Assembly (NCBI RefSeq): GCF_022539315.1
Contig: NC_066338.1
Span: 3,844,001 to 3,908,000 of the forward strand
Direction: 5' to 3'
DNA length: 64,000 nucleotides
Source of the DNA: Serinus canaria
Lineage: Eukaryota; Chordata; Aves; Passeriformes; Fringillidae
In this document: positions 1 through 14,000 of the stretch, piece by piece
Layout: each line of letters starts with the position of its first letter
How positions within the stretch are numbered: the stretch's first letter is position 1
Notes under the pieces: model-generated
Databases searched by the model: none
What the model saw: only the letters and a program-made list of their open reading frames with translations
Told to the model about the DNA's origin: nothing
Made by a program: the position numbers and the translations under genes

Positions 1-3000
1 GACACCAGGTGTACCCTTGCGCCCTGAAGGACACCATTTCTACCCTGCCTGCTCGGGCGGAAACCAGGTCTACCCCGGCCGCCACGGCACACACCAGGTC
101 TGCTCCGGCTCCCCAGCGAACACCCGGTCCACCCCGGCTGCTGACGCCGGGGACACCAGGTCTACCCCGGCTGTTGCTGCGGCGGACACCAGGTCTACCC
201 TGCCTGCTCGGGCAGCCACCAGGTCAACCCCGCCTACCCGGGCGTACACCAGGTGTACCCTGGCCACCTGGGAAGACACCACGTCTACCCCGGCTCCCTG
301 ACGGAAACCAGGTCTGCTCTGGCTGTTACCGCGGCAGACACCAGATCCACCCCGGCTTCCCGGCAGAGACCAGGTCTACCCTGCCTGCTTGGGCCGACAC
401 AAGGTCTACCCCGGCAGCTAACACCAGGTCTACCCTGCATTCTCGGATGGACACCAGTTCTACCCCGGCCGCAGCGGTGGACACCAGGTCTACCCCGGAT
501 GCTGCTGCGGCGGACACCATGTCTACACCGGCTCCGCGGTAGACACTAGTCTACCCTGCCTGCCCGGCTAACACCAGGTCGACCTCGCCTCCCCGGCGTA
601 CACCAGGTCTACCCTGGATGCTGCTGCAGCGGACACCAGGTCTACCCTGCATTCCCGGACCGAAACCAGGTCTACCCCGCCTGCGGCACCGGACACCAGG
701 TCTACCCCGGCTGCTGCCACCGTGGACACCAGGTCTACCCAGGCTGCTGCCGCGGCAGACACCAGGTCTACCCCGGCTGCTTCCACGGCTAACAGCCAGT
801 CTACCCCACTGCTGCCATGGCGGACACCCGGTCTAGCCCGCTGCTGCCACGTCTAAAACCAGGTCTACCCCGGCTGCTGCTGCGGCGGACACCAGGTCTA
901 CCCTGCATTCCCGGACAGAAACCAGGTCTACCCCGGCCGCCGCGGCGGACACCAGGTCAACCCCGGATACTGTCGCAGCAAAAACAAGGTCTACCCCTGC
1001 TGCTGAGGCGGATATCAGGTCTACCCTACCTGCCCGGACAGACACCAGAACTACCCCGGCTGGTTCAGCGGCAGACACCAGGTCTACCCTGCCTGCCCCG
1101 GCGGACACCAGGTCTACCCTGGCTGCCGTGGCGGACACCAGGTCTACCCCGGCTGCCCGGGTGGACACCAGGTCTACCCTGCCTGCTCCGGCGGAAACCA
1201 GGTCTACCCCGGCTGCCCGGGCTGACACCAGGTCTACCCCGGCTGCTGCCGTGGCAGACAACAGGTCTACCCCGCGTCTGCCGTGGCTAACACCAGGTCT
1301 ACCCTGCATTCCCGGACGGAAACCAGGTTTACCCCGTCCGCCGCGGCGGACACCAGGACTGCCCTGGCTACTGCCGCGGCGGACACCAGGTCTACCCTGG
1401 CTGCATCCGCCGCAGACACCAGGTGTACCCTTGCTCCCCGAAGGACACCAAGTCTACCCTGCCTGCTCGGGCGGACACCAGGTCTACCCCGTCTTCCCTG
1501 GCAGACACCAGGTCTGCCCCGTCTTCCGCCTCAGGACCAAGGTCTACCCCGTCTTCCGCAGCGGACACCAGGTCTACGCCGTCTACCGTGGTGGACACCA
1601 GTCCTACCCAGTCATCTGCCGTGGATATAAGGTGTACCCCGGCCGCTGCGGCGGTCACCAATTCCGCTCCGTTTGCCGCGGCGGACACCGCGCCTACCCC
1701 ATCTTCTGCGGCGGACAGCAGGTCTAACCCGTCTTCCGCGGCGGACACCAGATGTACCCTGGACACCGCAGCAGACGCCAGGTCGATCCCGGCTGCCGCG
1801 GTGGACACCAAGCCTACTTCGTCCTCCGCGGCAGACACCACGTCTACCACGTTTGCCGCGGCAGACAGCAGGTCTACCCAGGCCGCCGCGGCAGACACCA
1901 AGTCTCCCCCGTCCTCAGCGGCGGACACCACGTCTACCCCATCTTCTGCGGCGGACACCAGGTATACCCCGCCTTCTGCCGAGGCGGACAACAGGTCTAC
2001 CGCGGCTACTGCCGCGCCAAAAACCAGGTCTACCCCGGATCTCCGGCGGACTCCAGGTCTTTCCTGCCTGCCCCGGCGGACACCAGGTCTATCCCGGCTG
2101 CCCGGGGGGAGACCAGGTCTACCCCGGCTGCTGCCTCGGCGGACACCAGTTCTACCCCGGCCGCTGCCGCGGCGAAAACCAGGTCTACCGTGGCTGCTGC
2201 CGCAAAGGACACCAGGTGTACCCTTGCTCCCTGAAGGACACCAGGTCTACTCTGCCTGCTCGGGTGGACACCAGGTCTACCCCGGCTGCTGCTGCGGCAG
2301 AAACCTGTTCTACCCTGGCTGCCTCAGTGGACACCAGGTCTACCCCGGCTGCTGCCGCAGGGGACACCAGGTCTACCCCAGCTGTTGCTGTGGTGGACAC
2401 CTTGTCTACCTTGCCTGCCCAGGTGGACACTAGATCTACCCCAGCCGCCCGGGCGCACACCAGGTCTACTCCGTCCGCCGCAGCGGACACCAGGTCTAGC
2501 CTGGCTGCCGCCGCGGCGAACACCAGGTCTACACTGGCTGCTTCCTCGGCAAACACCAGGTCTACCTCTGCTCCCTGGCAGACACCAGGTCTACCCGGAT
2601 CACTCAGGAGGACAGCAGGTCAACCCTGCCTCCCCGGGCGTACACCAGGTCTACCCCAGCCACCTGGGCAGACACCACGTCTACCCCGACTCGCTGGCGG
2701 ACACAAGGTCTACCCCGGCTGCCTCCGTGGCAGACACAAGGTCTACCCCGGCCTCCATGGCGGACACCTGGTCTACCCTGCCTGCTCGGGCGGACACCAG
2801 GTCTAACCCAGCTGCTGTGGCTAACACCAAGTCTACCCTGCCTGCCTGGGCAGACGCTGGGTCTACCCCGGCTGCTTCCGCGGTGGACACCCGGTCTATC
2901 CCAGCTGCTGCCGCAGTGGACACTAGGTCTAGCCCAGCTCCCCGGCGGACACCAGGTCTACCCTGCTTCCCCGGATGGACCCCAGGTGTTCCCCAGCTCC

Positions 3001-5982
3001 CCAGCGTACACCAGGTCTAACCTGCCTGCCCGGGCGAACACCAGGTCTACCGTGGCCTCCCAGGAGGACACCAGGTCCACCCCGGCCTTCCGGGTAAATA
3101 CCAGGTCTACCCCGACTGCCACGGCCAACACCAGATCTTCCCTGCCGGCCCGAGCGGACACCTGGTCTAACCCGGCTGCTTCCGCGGCGGACACCAGGTC
3201 TACCCCGGCTGCTACCGCGGCGGACACCAGGTCTATCCCGGCTCCCCGGTAGACACCAGGTCTACCCAGGCTCCCCGGCGGACACCAGGTCTACCCAGGC
3301 TCCCTGGCGGACACCAGGTCTACCCTGCCTGCCCGGGTGGACACCAGGTCTACCCAGGCTCCCCGGCGGACACCAGGTCTACCCCGGCTGATGCAGCGGA
3401 CACCAGGTCTACCACAGCTGCTACCGCGGCGGACACCAGGTCTATCCTGGCTCCCCGGCAGACACCAGGTCTACCCCGCCTGCCTGGGCGGACCCCATGT
3501 CTTCCTCGGCTGCTGCCGCGGTGGACACCAGGACTATGGCGGCCGCCGCGGCGGACACCAGGTTTAGCCTGTGTTCCGCAGCGGACATGAGGTCTACTCC
3601 GGCTGACGCGGTGGACACCAGGTCTACCCCGGCCGTGGCGGCCGTCACCATGTCCGCCCCGTTTGCCGCGGCAGACACCAGGTCTACCCCGTCTTTTGTG
3701 GTGGTCACCAGGTCTAACCCGTCTTCCGCACCTGACACCAGGTCTACCCCGGGGCACCTGGGCAGACACCACGTGTACCCTGGCTCCCCGGCGGACACCA
3801 AGTCTACCCCGGCTGCGGCGGCGGACACCAGGTCTATCCCAGCCGCCGTGGCGGACACCAGGTCTACCCCGGCTGCTTCCACTGCGGACAGCGGGTCTAA
3901 CCAGGCTCCCTGGCGGACACCAGGTCTATCCTGCCTCCCCTGGTAACACCAAGTCTACCCCAGCTCCCCAGCGGACACCAGGACTACCCTGCCTGCCCGG
4001 GCTGGCACCAGGTCTACCCCGGCTCCCCGGAGGACACCAGGTCTACTCCAGCTGCCACAGCAGAAACCAGGTCTACCCCAGCTGCTGCCGCAGCGGAAAC
4101 CAGGTCTACCCTGCCTGCCCGGACGGACACCAGGTCTACCCCTGCCGCCGCGGCGGACACCAGATATACCCCGGCTTCTGCCGAGGCGGACACCAGGTCT
4201 AACCCGGCTGCTGCAGCGCCGGACGCCAGGTCTACCCCGGATCTTCGGTGGACCCCAGGTCTTTCCTACCTCCCCTGCGAACACCAGGTCTACCCCGGCT
4301 GCCTGGGCAGACACCAGGTCTACCCCGGCTCACCGGCGGACACCAGGTCTACCCCGGCCTCCTCCGGGCGTACACCAGGTCTACCCCGGCTCACGGCGGA
4401 CACCAGGTCTACCCCGGCTGCCCGGGCGGACACAGGTCTACCCCGGCTCTCCGGCGGACACCAGGTCTACCCGGCTGCCCCGGCGGACACCAGGTCTACA
4501 CCCGGCTCCTCGTGCGGACACCAGGTCTACCCGGCCGCCCGGCGGACACCAGGTCTACCCCGGCTCCTCCGGGCGGACACCAGGTCTACCCCGGCTCCGC
4601 CGGCGGGACACCAGGTCTACCCGGCTCCCCGGCGGACACCAGGTCTACCCGGCCCCCGGGGACACCAGGTCTTCCCCGGCTCCCGCGGCGGACAACAGGT
4701 CTACCCCGCCGCCGCGGCGGACACCAGGTCTACCCCGGCTCCCGGGCGGACAACAGGTCTACCCGGCTCGGGACCAGTCTACCCGGCTCGGACACCAGGT
4801 CTACCCGGCCGCCAGCGGACACCAGGTCTACCCCGGCTCGCCGCGGTGGACACCAGGTCTACCCCGGCTGCTACCGCGGCGGACAACAGGTCTATCCCGG
4901 CTCCCCGGGACGGACACCAGGTCTACCCGGCTCCCCGGCGGACACCAGGTCTACCCGGCTCCTCCGGCGGACACCAGGTCTACCCCGCCTGCCCGGCGGA
5001 CACCAGGTCTACCCAGGCTCCCCGGCGGACACCAGGTCTACCCCGGCTGATGCAGCGGACACCAGGTCTACCACAGCTGCTACCGCGGCGGACACCAGGT
5101 CTATCCTGGCTCCCCGGCGGACACCAGGTCTACCCCGCCTCCGGGCGGACCGCATGTCTTCCTCGGCTGCTGCCGCGGGGGACACCAGGACTATGGCGGC
5201 CGCCGCGGCGGACACCAGGTTTAGCCTGTGTTCCGCAGCGGACATGAGGTCTACTCCGGCTGACGCGGTGGACACCAGGTCTACCCCGGCCGTGGCGGGC
5301 GTCACCAGTCCGCCCCGTTTGCCGCGGCAGACACCAGGTCTACCCCGTCTTTTGTGGTGGTCACCAGGTCTAACCCGCTTCCGCACCTGACACCAGGTCT
5401 ACCCCGGGGCCCCGGGCAGACACCACGTCTACCCTGGCTCCCCGGCGGACACCAAGTCTACCCCGGCTGCCGGCGGCGGACACCAGGTCTATCCCAGCCG
5501 CCGTGGCGGACACCAGGTCACCCCGGCTGCTTCCACTGCGGACAGCGGGTCTAACCAGGCTCCTGGCGGACACCAGGTCTATCCTGCCTCCCCTGGTAAC
5601 ACCAAGTCTACCCCAGCTCCCCACGGACACCAGGACTACCCTGCCTGCCGGGCTGGCACCAGGTCTACCCCGGCTCCCCGGAGGACACCAGGCTCTAAAC
5701 ACAGCTGCACACAGCAGAAAACCAGGTTCTACCTCCAGCTGCGGGGCCAGTCCGCGGAAACCAGGTCTACCCTGGCCTGCCCGGACGAGACACCAGGTCT
5801 ACCCCTGCCGGCCGCGGCGGAACACCAGATTATACCCCGGGCCTTCTGCTCGAGGCGGCCACCAGGTCGTAACCCGGCTGCTTGCGCGCCGGGACGCCAG
5901 GGTCGCCCCGCGGATCTTCGGTGGACCGGCCAGGTCTTTCCTACCTCCCCTGCGAACACCACGGTCGTAGCCCCGGCTGCCT
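1..5982. repeat. Minisatellite block, 30/33-bp monomers (left part)
   Basis: Head-to-tail monomers of 30 or 33 bp with the core GGACACCAGGTCTACCCCGG followed by a variable GC-rich tail (GCTGCTGCCGCGGC or shorter). The array is already running at base 1, so it extends beyond the window. Plus-strand reading gives three repeating peptides (types DTRSTPAAAA, GHQVYPGCCRG and TPGLPRLLPRR), one per frame, as expected for a stop-free unit whose length is a multiple of three. Islands near 1483-1990, 3540-3770 and 5220-5400 carry the CCCCGTCTTCCGC tail that dominates from 30.5 kb. From about 4400 to the gap the period is broken by many one-base losses. I see no gene here. Confidence 0.97.
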
Positions 5983-6482
5983 NNNNNNNNNNNNNNNNNN
6001 NNNNNNNNNNNNNNNNNNNNNNNNNNNNNNNNNNNNNNNNNNNNNNNNNNNNNNNNNNNNNNNNNNNNNNNNNNNNNNNNNNNNNNNNNNNNNNNNNNNN
6101 NNNNNNNNNNNNNNNNNNNNNNNNNNNNNNNNNNNNNNNNNNNNNNNNNNNNNNNNNNNNNNNNNNNNNNNNNNNNNNNNNNNNNNNNNNNNNNNNNNNN
6201 NNNNNNNNNNNNNNNNNNNNNNNNNNNNNNNNNNNNNNNNNNNNNNNNNNNNNNNNNNNNNNNNNNNNNNNNNNNNNNNNNNNNNNNNNNNNNNNNNNNN
6301 NNNNNNNNNNNNNNNNNNNNNNNNNNNNNNNNNNNNNNNNNNNNNNNNNNNNNNNNNNNNNNNNNNNNNNNNNNNNNNNNNNNNNNNNNNNNNNNNNNNN
6401 NNNNNNNNNNNNNNNNNNNNNNNNNNNNNNNNNNNNNNNNNNNNNNNNNNNNNNNNNNNNNNNNNNNNNNNNNNNNNNNNNN
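5983..6482. other. Assembly gap (500 N)
   Basis: Exactly 500 N inside the minisatellite. The round number suggests a fixed-size scaffold gap of unknown true length. Confidence 0.99.
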
Positions 6483-7077
6483 CAGATGCCAGGTCTACCA
6501 CGGCTGCTTCCGCAGTGCACACCAGGTCTACCCCGGCTACCCTGTGGACACCAGGTCTATCCTGCCTAACCTGGTGGACACCAGGTCTACCTCGGCTCAC
6601 CGGACAGACACCAGTTCTACCCCAATTGGCGCGGCGGACACCAGGTCTACACCGGCTGCTGCCGCGGCGTACACCAGGAATACCCCGGCTGCTGCCAAGG
6701 CCGACACCAGGTCTACCCCTGCAGCTGCTGCAGCGGACACCAGGTCTACCCCGGCTGCTGCAGCGGCGGACACCAGAACTACCCTGACTGCTTCCGCGGT
6801 GGACACCAGGTCTACCCCATATCTCCAGCGGACACCAGGTCTGCCTGGAATGCTCGGGCCAACACCAGGTCTGCTCCAGCTGCCGCGGCGGACGTTAGGT
6901 CTGTCCCGGCTGCTGCCGCAGCGGACAGCATGTCTACCCCTGCTGATGCCGCGTCATACACCAGGTCTACCCTGCCTGCCTGGGAAGACACCAGGTCTAC
7001 CTCGGCTCCCCGGCAGACAACTGGTGTACCCCGGCTGCTGCCGCAGCCGTCAAAAGGTCTACCCTGGCTGCTTCCAT

Positions 7078-10000
7078 GGCAGACACCAGGTCTATCCCGG
7101 ATCCCCGGAGGACACAATGTCTACACCAGCTGCTGCCACGGCCGACACCAGGTCTACCCCAGCTCCCCTGCGGACACCAGGTCTTCCCTGCCTGCTCAGG
7201 CCGACACCAGGTCTACCCCAGCTGCTGCCGCGGCGGACACCAGGTCTACCCCGGCTCCCAGGGGGGACACCAGGTCTACCCCATCTGCTTCCACGGCAAA
7301 TACCAAGTCTACCCCGGCTCACCGGGGGGACACCAGTTCTACCCCGGCTACCACAGCGGACGCCGGGTCCACCCTGGCTGCTTTCGCGGTAGACACCAGG
7401 TGTGCCCCGGCACCCCGGAAGACACCAGGTCTACCCCGGCTGCCGCAGCGGACACCAGGTCTACCCCGACTGCTTTCGTGGCAAACACCAGGTCTACCCC
7501 GGCTCACTGGGGGGACACCAGTTCTACTCCGGCTATCACAGCGGACGCCAGGTCTATCCCAGCTGCTTTCGCGGTGGACACCAGATGTACCCCGGCATCC
7601 CGGCGGACACCATGTCTACCCTTGCTCCCCGGTAGACACCAGGTTTATTCTGGCTAACGCTGCTTCGGACATCAGGTCTACCCCAGCACCCCGGCGGACA
7701 CCAGGTCTAACTCGGCTCACCGGACGGACACCAGGTCCACCCCGGCTGCCGCGGAGGATGCCAGGTCTACCCCGGCTGCTTCCACGGTGAAAACCACATC
7801 TACCCCGGCTCACCGGGGGAACACCAGTTCTGCCCCGGCTACGTCAGCAGATGCCAGGTCTATCCCGGCTGCCTTCACGGTGGATGCCAGATCTACCCCA
7901 GCATCCCGGTGGACACCGAGTCTACCCTTGATCCCCGGCGGACACCAGGTCTACTCCAGCTAAGGCTGCTGCCGACACCAGGTCTACCCCGGCAACCCAG
8001 CGGACACCAGGTCTAACTCGGCTCACCGGATGGACAACAGGTCTACTCTGGCTGCTGCCGCGGCCGACACCAGGTCTACCCCGGGTGCCCGGCAGACACC
8101 AGGTCTACCCCGGCTGCTGCCGCAGCGGAGACCAGGTCTACCCCGGCTGCTTCCGGGGCGAACACCAGGTCTACTCCGGCTCACCTGGGGGACACCAGTT
8201 CTACCCGGGCTACCGCAGCAGACGCCGGGTCTACCCCGGCTGCTTTCGCGGTTGACAACAGATCTACCCCGGCGTCCCGGCAGACACCGGCTCTAGCCTT
8301 GCTCACTGGCAGACACCAGATCTACTCCGGCTAAGGCTGCTGCCGACACCAGGTCTACCCCGGCACCCCGGCGAACACCAGGTCTACCCTTGCTCCCTGG
8401 CAGACCCTAGGTCTACTCCGGCTCCTGCCGCGGCCGAAACCATGCCTACCCCGGCTGCCCGTAAGACACCAGGTCTACCCCGGCTGCTGCCGCAGCGGAT
8501 GCCAGGTCAACCCCGGCTGCTTCCACGGCGGAGACCATGTCTACCCCGGCTGCTGCCCCGGCGGACACCAGGTCTACCATAGCTCCTGCCATGGCGGACA
8601 CCAGCACTACCTTGCCTGCCCGGGCGGACACCAAGTCTGCCCCGGCTCACCGGGGGGACACCAGGTCTACTCCGGCTGCTGCCACGGACGACACCAGGTC
8701 TACCCCGGCTGCCCGGAGGACACCAGGTCTACCCTGGCTGCTGCCGCGGCGGTCCCCAGGTGTACCCAGCTGCTGCAGAGGCGGACACCAATTCTACCCC
8801 GGCAGCCACAGCGAACACCATGTCTACCCTAGTTCCCGGCAGACACCAGGTCTACTCCAGCTGCTGCCGCAGCTGACACCAGGTCTACCCCGGCTGCCCG
8901 GCGGAGAGCAGATATACACTTGCTGCTGCCTCAGCGGACAGCAGGTCTACCCCAGCTGCCGTGGCGGACACCAGGTCTACCCCGGCTGCTGCCGTGGTGA
9001 ACGCCAGGTCTACCCCGGCTGCAGTGGCAACGGAAACCAGGTCTACCACAGCTGATGCCGCGGCGGACACCAGGTCTATCCCGGCTCACCGGGGTGACAC
9101 CAGGTCTACCCCGGCTGGCGCGGCGGACGCCAGGTCTACACCGGCTGCTTCGGCGGCAGACTCCAGTTGTACACCAGCTTCCGCGGCGGACACCATGTCG
9201 ACCCTTGCTCCCCGGCAGACACCAGGTGTACTCCAGCTGCTTTTGCGGCAGACACCAGGTCTTCCCCGGCTGCCCGGCAGACACCAGGTCTACCCCGGCT
9301 ACTGCCGCAGCGTATACCAGGTCTACCCCGGCACCCCGGCAGACACCGTGTCTACCCTTGCTCCCCGGCAGACACCATGTCTACTCCGGCTGCTGCCGCG
9401 GCCGACACCAGGTCTACCCCAGCTGCTGCAGCGGCGGAAAACTGGTCTACCCTGGAACCCCGTCGGACACCAGGTCTACACTGCCTTCTCGGGCCAACAC
9501 CAGGTCTACCCCGGCTGCTGCCGCGGCAGACACCAGGTCTATCCCGGATCCCCGGAGGACACAATGTCTACACCAGCTGCTGCCACGGCCGACACCAGGT
9601 CTACCCTGGCTCCCCTGCGGACACCAGGTCTTCCCTGCCTGCTCAGGCCGACACCAGGTCTACCCCAGCTGCTGCCGCGGCGGACACCAGGTCTACCCCT
9701 GCTCCCAGGGGGGACACCAGGTCTACCCCATCTGCTTCCACGGCAAACACCAAGTCTACCCCGGCTCACTGGGGGGACACCAGTTCTACCCCGGCTACCA
9801 CAGCGGACGCCGGGTCCACCCTGGCTACTTTCGCGGTAGACACCAGGTGTGCCCCGGCACCCCGGAAGACACCAGGTCTACCCCGGCTGCCGCAGCGGAC
9901 ACCAGGTCTACCCCGACTGCTTTCGTGGCAAACACCAGGTCTACCCCGGCTCACTGGGGGGACACCAGTTCTACTCCGGCTATCGCAGCGGACACCAGGT

Positions 10001-11040
10001 CTATCCCAGCTGCTTTCGCGGTGGACACCAGATGTACCCCGGCATCCCGGCGGACACCATGTCTACCCTTGCTCCCCGGTAGACACCAGGTTTATTCTGG
10101 CTAACGCTGCTTCGGACATCAGGTCTACCCCAGCACCCCGGCGGACACCAGGTCTAACTCGGCTCACCGGACGGACACCAGGTCCACCCCGGCTGCCGCA
10201 GAGGATGCCAGGTCTACCCCATCTGCTTCCACGGTGAAAACCACGTCTACCCCGGCTCACTGGGGGGACACCAGTTCTACCCCGGCTACGTCAGCAGATG
10301 CCAGGTCTATCCTGGCTGCCTTCACGGTGGACACCAGATCTACCCCAGCATCCCGGTGGACACCGAGTCTACCCTTGCTCCCCAGCGGACACCAGGTCTA
10401 CTCCGGCTAAGGCTGCTGCCGACACCAGGTCTACCCCGGCACCCCAGCGGACACTAGGTCTAACTCGGCTCACCGGATGGACAACAGGTCTACTCCGGCT
10501 GCTGCCGCGGCCGACACCACGTCTACCCCGGGTGCCCGGCAAACACCAGGTCTACCCCGGCTGCTGCCGCAGCAGACGCCAGGTCAACCCCGGCGGCTTC
10601 AGCGGCGGAGACCAGGTCTACCCCGGTTGCTTCTGGGGCGAACACCAGGTCTACCCCGGCTCACCTGGGGGACACCAGTTCTACCCCGGCTACCGCAGCA
10701 GACGCCGGGTCTACCCCGGCTGCTTTCACGGTAGACAACAGATCTACCCCGGCGTCCCGGCAGACACCGGCTCTAGCCTTACTCCCTGGCAGACACCAGG
10801 TCTACTCCGGCTAAGGCTGCTGCCTACACCAGGTCTACCCCGGCACCCCGGCGAACACCAGGTCTACCCTTGCTCCCTGGCAGACCCTAGGTCTACTCCG
10901 GCTCCTGCCGCGGCCGAAACCATGCCTACCCCGGCTGCTCGTAAGACACCAGGTCTACCCCGGCTGCTGCCGCAGCGGATGCCAGGTCACCCCGCTGCTT
11001 CCACGGCGGACACCATGTCTACCCCGCTGCTGCCCCGGCG
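7078..11040. repeat. Higher-order repeat, copies 2447 bp apart
   Basis: Monomer order at 7078 to about 8560 recurs at 9525 to about 11040. Diagnostic variants (a GGATCCCCGGAGGACACAAT monomer, one reading CTAAGGCTGCTGCC, one reading CAGACCCTAGG) appear in the same order. The offset is 2447 bp at the left (7092/9539, 7319/9766, 7616/10063, 8030/10477) and grows to about 2480 bp after one extra monomer in the second copy. A partly overlapping relation of 2720 bp links 9055-9300 with 11775-12020. Confidence 0.85.
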
Positions 11041-14000
11041 GACACCAGGTCTACCAGCTCCTGCCGCGGACACCAGCTACCCTGCTCCGGCGGACACCAG
11101 TCTCCCCGGCTCCCGGGGACACCAGGTCTACCCCGGCTGCCCGGCGGACACCAGGTCTACCCCGGCTGCCGCGGACACCAGGTCTACCCGCTGCTGCCGC
11201 GGCGGACACCAGGTCTACCCAGCTGCTCAGCGGACACCATCTACCCCGGCCCAGCGACACCAGGTCTACCCGCTGCCCGGCGGACACCAGGTCTACCCCT
11301 GCTGCCGGCGGACACCAGGTCTACCCGGCTGCCCCGGCGGACACCAGGTCTACCCCGGCTGCCCGGCGCACACCAGGTCTACCAAGGCTGCTGCCGCGGC
11401 GGACACCAGGTCTACCCCGTCTGCTTCCACCGAGGACACCAGGTCTACACCGGCTGCTGCCGCGGCGGACACCAGGTCTACCCCGGCTGCCGTGGCGGAC
11501 ACCAGGTCTACCCCGGCTGCCCGGCGGACACCATGTCTACCCCTGCTTCCCGGCAGACACCAGGTCTACTCCAGCTGCTGCCGCAGGCCTGACACCAGGT
11601 CTACCCCGGCTGCCCGGCGGACACCAGGTCTACACTTCCCAGCTGCTGCCACAGCGGACAGCGGGTCTACCCCAGCTGCCGTGGCGGACACCAGGTCTAC
11701 CCCGGCTGCTGCCGTGGTGAACGCCAGGTCTACCCCGGCTGCAGTGGCAACGGAAACCAGGTCTACCACAGCTGATGCCGCGGCGGACACCAGGTCTATC
11801 CCGGCTCACCGGGGTGACACCAGTTCTACCCCGGCTGCCGCGGCGGACGCCAGGTCTACACCGGCTGCTTTGGCGGCAGACTCCAGTTGTACACCAGCTT
11901 CCGCGGCGGACACCATGTCGACCCTTGCTCCCCGGCAGACACCAGGTCTACTCCAGCTGCTTCTGCGGCAGACACCAGGTCTTCCCCGGCTGCCCGGCAG
12001 ACACCAGGTCTACCCCGGCTGCTGCCGGCGCGTACACCAGGTCTACCCCGGCACCCCGGCAGACACCAGGTCTACCCTGCCTCCCGGCAGACACCAGGTC
12101 TACCCCAGCTGCTGCTGAGGCGGACACCAGGTCTACCCCGGCTGCTGCAGCGGCGGAAAACTGGTCTACCCCGGCACCCCGTCGGACACCAGGTCTACAC
12201 TGCCTTCTCGGGCCAACACCAGGTCTACCCCGGCTGCTGCCGCGGCGGACACCAGGTCTACCCCAGCACGCCAGCGGACGCCAGGTCTACCCTTGCTCCG
12301 CGGCAGACACCAGGTCTACTCCGGCTTCTGGCGCGGCCGAGAGCAGGTCTAACCCGGCTGCCCGGGAGACACCAGGTCTACCCCAGCTGCTGCTGAGGCG
12401 GACACCAGGTCGACCTCGGCTGTCGCAGCAGACACCAGGTCTACCTTGGCTGCTGCCGCGGGAGGCACCAGGTCTACCCCGGCTGCTGCTGCTACGGACG
12501 CCAGGTCTAAACCGGCTCCCCAGAGGATACAAGGTCTACCCTGGCCACCTGGGCGTACACCACGTCTACCCCAGCTCCCCGGTGGACAACAGGTCTACCC
12601 AGGCACCCCGGTGAACACTAGGTCTGCTCCGGCTGCTGCCGTGGCGGACACCAAGTCTACCCGGGCTCCCTGGCGTACACCAGGTCTACCCTATCTTCTT
12701 GGGCCGACACCAAGTCTACCCCATTTTTCACGGAAGACAGCAGGTCTACCACGGCTGCTGCCACGGGGGACACGAGCTCGACCGCTGCTGCTGCCGCGGT
12801 GGACACCAGGTCTACCCTGGCTGCTGCCACGGCAGACACCAGGTCAACCACAGCTGCTGCCGCAGAGGACACGAGTTCCACCCCGGCTGCTGCCGTGTCG
12901 CACACCACGTCTACCCTTCCTGCCCAGGTGAACACCAGGTCTACCGTGCCTGCCAGGGCGGGCACCAGGTCTACCCGAGCTCCCTGGCGGACACCAGGTC
13001 TACCTTGCCTGTGGGGGCGGACACCACGTCTACCCCAGCTCCATGGCGGACACCATGTCTACCCTGGCTGCTGACGCAGTGAACTCAAGGTCTCCCCCGG
13101 CTGTTGCAGTGCCGGACACCAGGTGTATCCCGGCTGCCACCGCGGCGGACACGAGGTCTACCCTGCCTTCCCGGGTGGACAGCCAGCACACCCCGGCTCA
13201 CCAGCGGACACGAGGTCTGCCCTGACTGTGGGGGCGGACACCACGTCTTCCCCAGCTCCACGGCGGACACCATGTCTACCCCGGCTGCTGACACAGCAGA
13301 CACAAGGTCTACCCTGGCTTCTTCAGCGCCGGACAGCAATTCTCCCCTTTCTGCCCCAGCGGACACCAGGTCTGCCCCAGCTGCTGCCGCGGCGGACACC
13401 AGGTCTACCCCGGCTCCCCGCTGGACATCAGGCCTACCCCGGCTCCATGGTGGACACCAGGTCTACCCCGGCTCCCCGGCAAACACAAGGTCTACTCCGG
13501 CTCCTGCCACGGCCGAAACCATGGCTACCCCGGCTGCTGCCCCGTCGGACACCAGGTCTACCCCAGCTGCTGCTGCAGCGGACACAAGGTCTGCCCCACC
13601 TGCTGCCGCAGCAGACACCAGATCTACCCTACCTGCTCGGGCCGACAACAGGTCTACCCCGGCTTTCGTGGCAGACAACAGGTCTACCCCGTCTGCTGCC
13701 GCGGCGGACACCAGGTCTACCGCGGCTGCTGCCACGGCGGACACCAGGTCTACCACGTCGACTGCCACGAAGGAAACCAGGTCTACACCGACTGCTGCCG
13801 CGGCGGACACCACTTCTACGCCGGCTCCCTGGCAGACACCAGGTCTACTCCTGCTCCTCCTCCTATACCAGGTCTATCACGGCTCCGCAGCGGAAACTAG
13901 ATCTACCCTGGCCGCCCGCGGTGTACACCAGGTCAACCCCAGCTGCTGCTGCGGCGGACACCAGGTTTATCCTGGCTGCCGCCGCGGCAGACACCAGGTC

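Noticed and set aside
833..1309. Minus-strand VDLVSAAAAAG-type repeat proteins
   Set aside because: Reverse-strand shadow of the same monomer; no start context or non-repeat domain.
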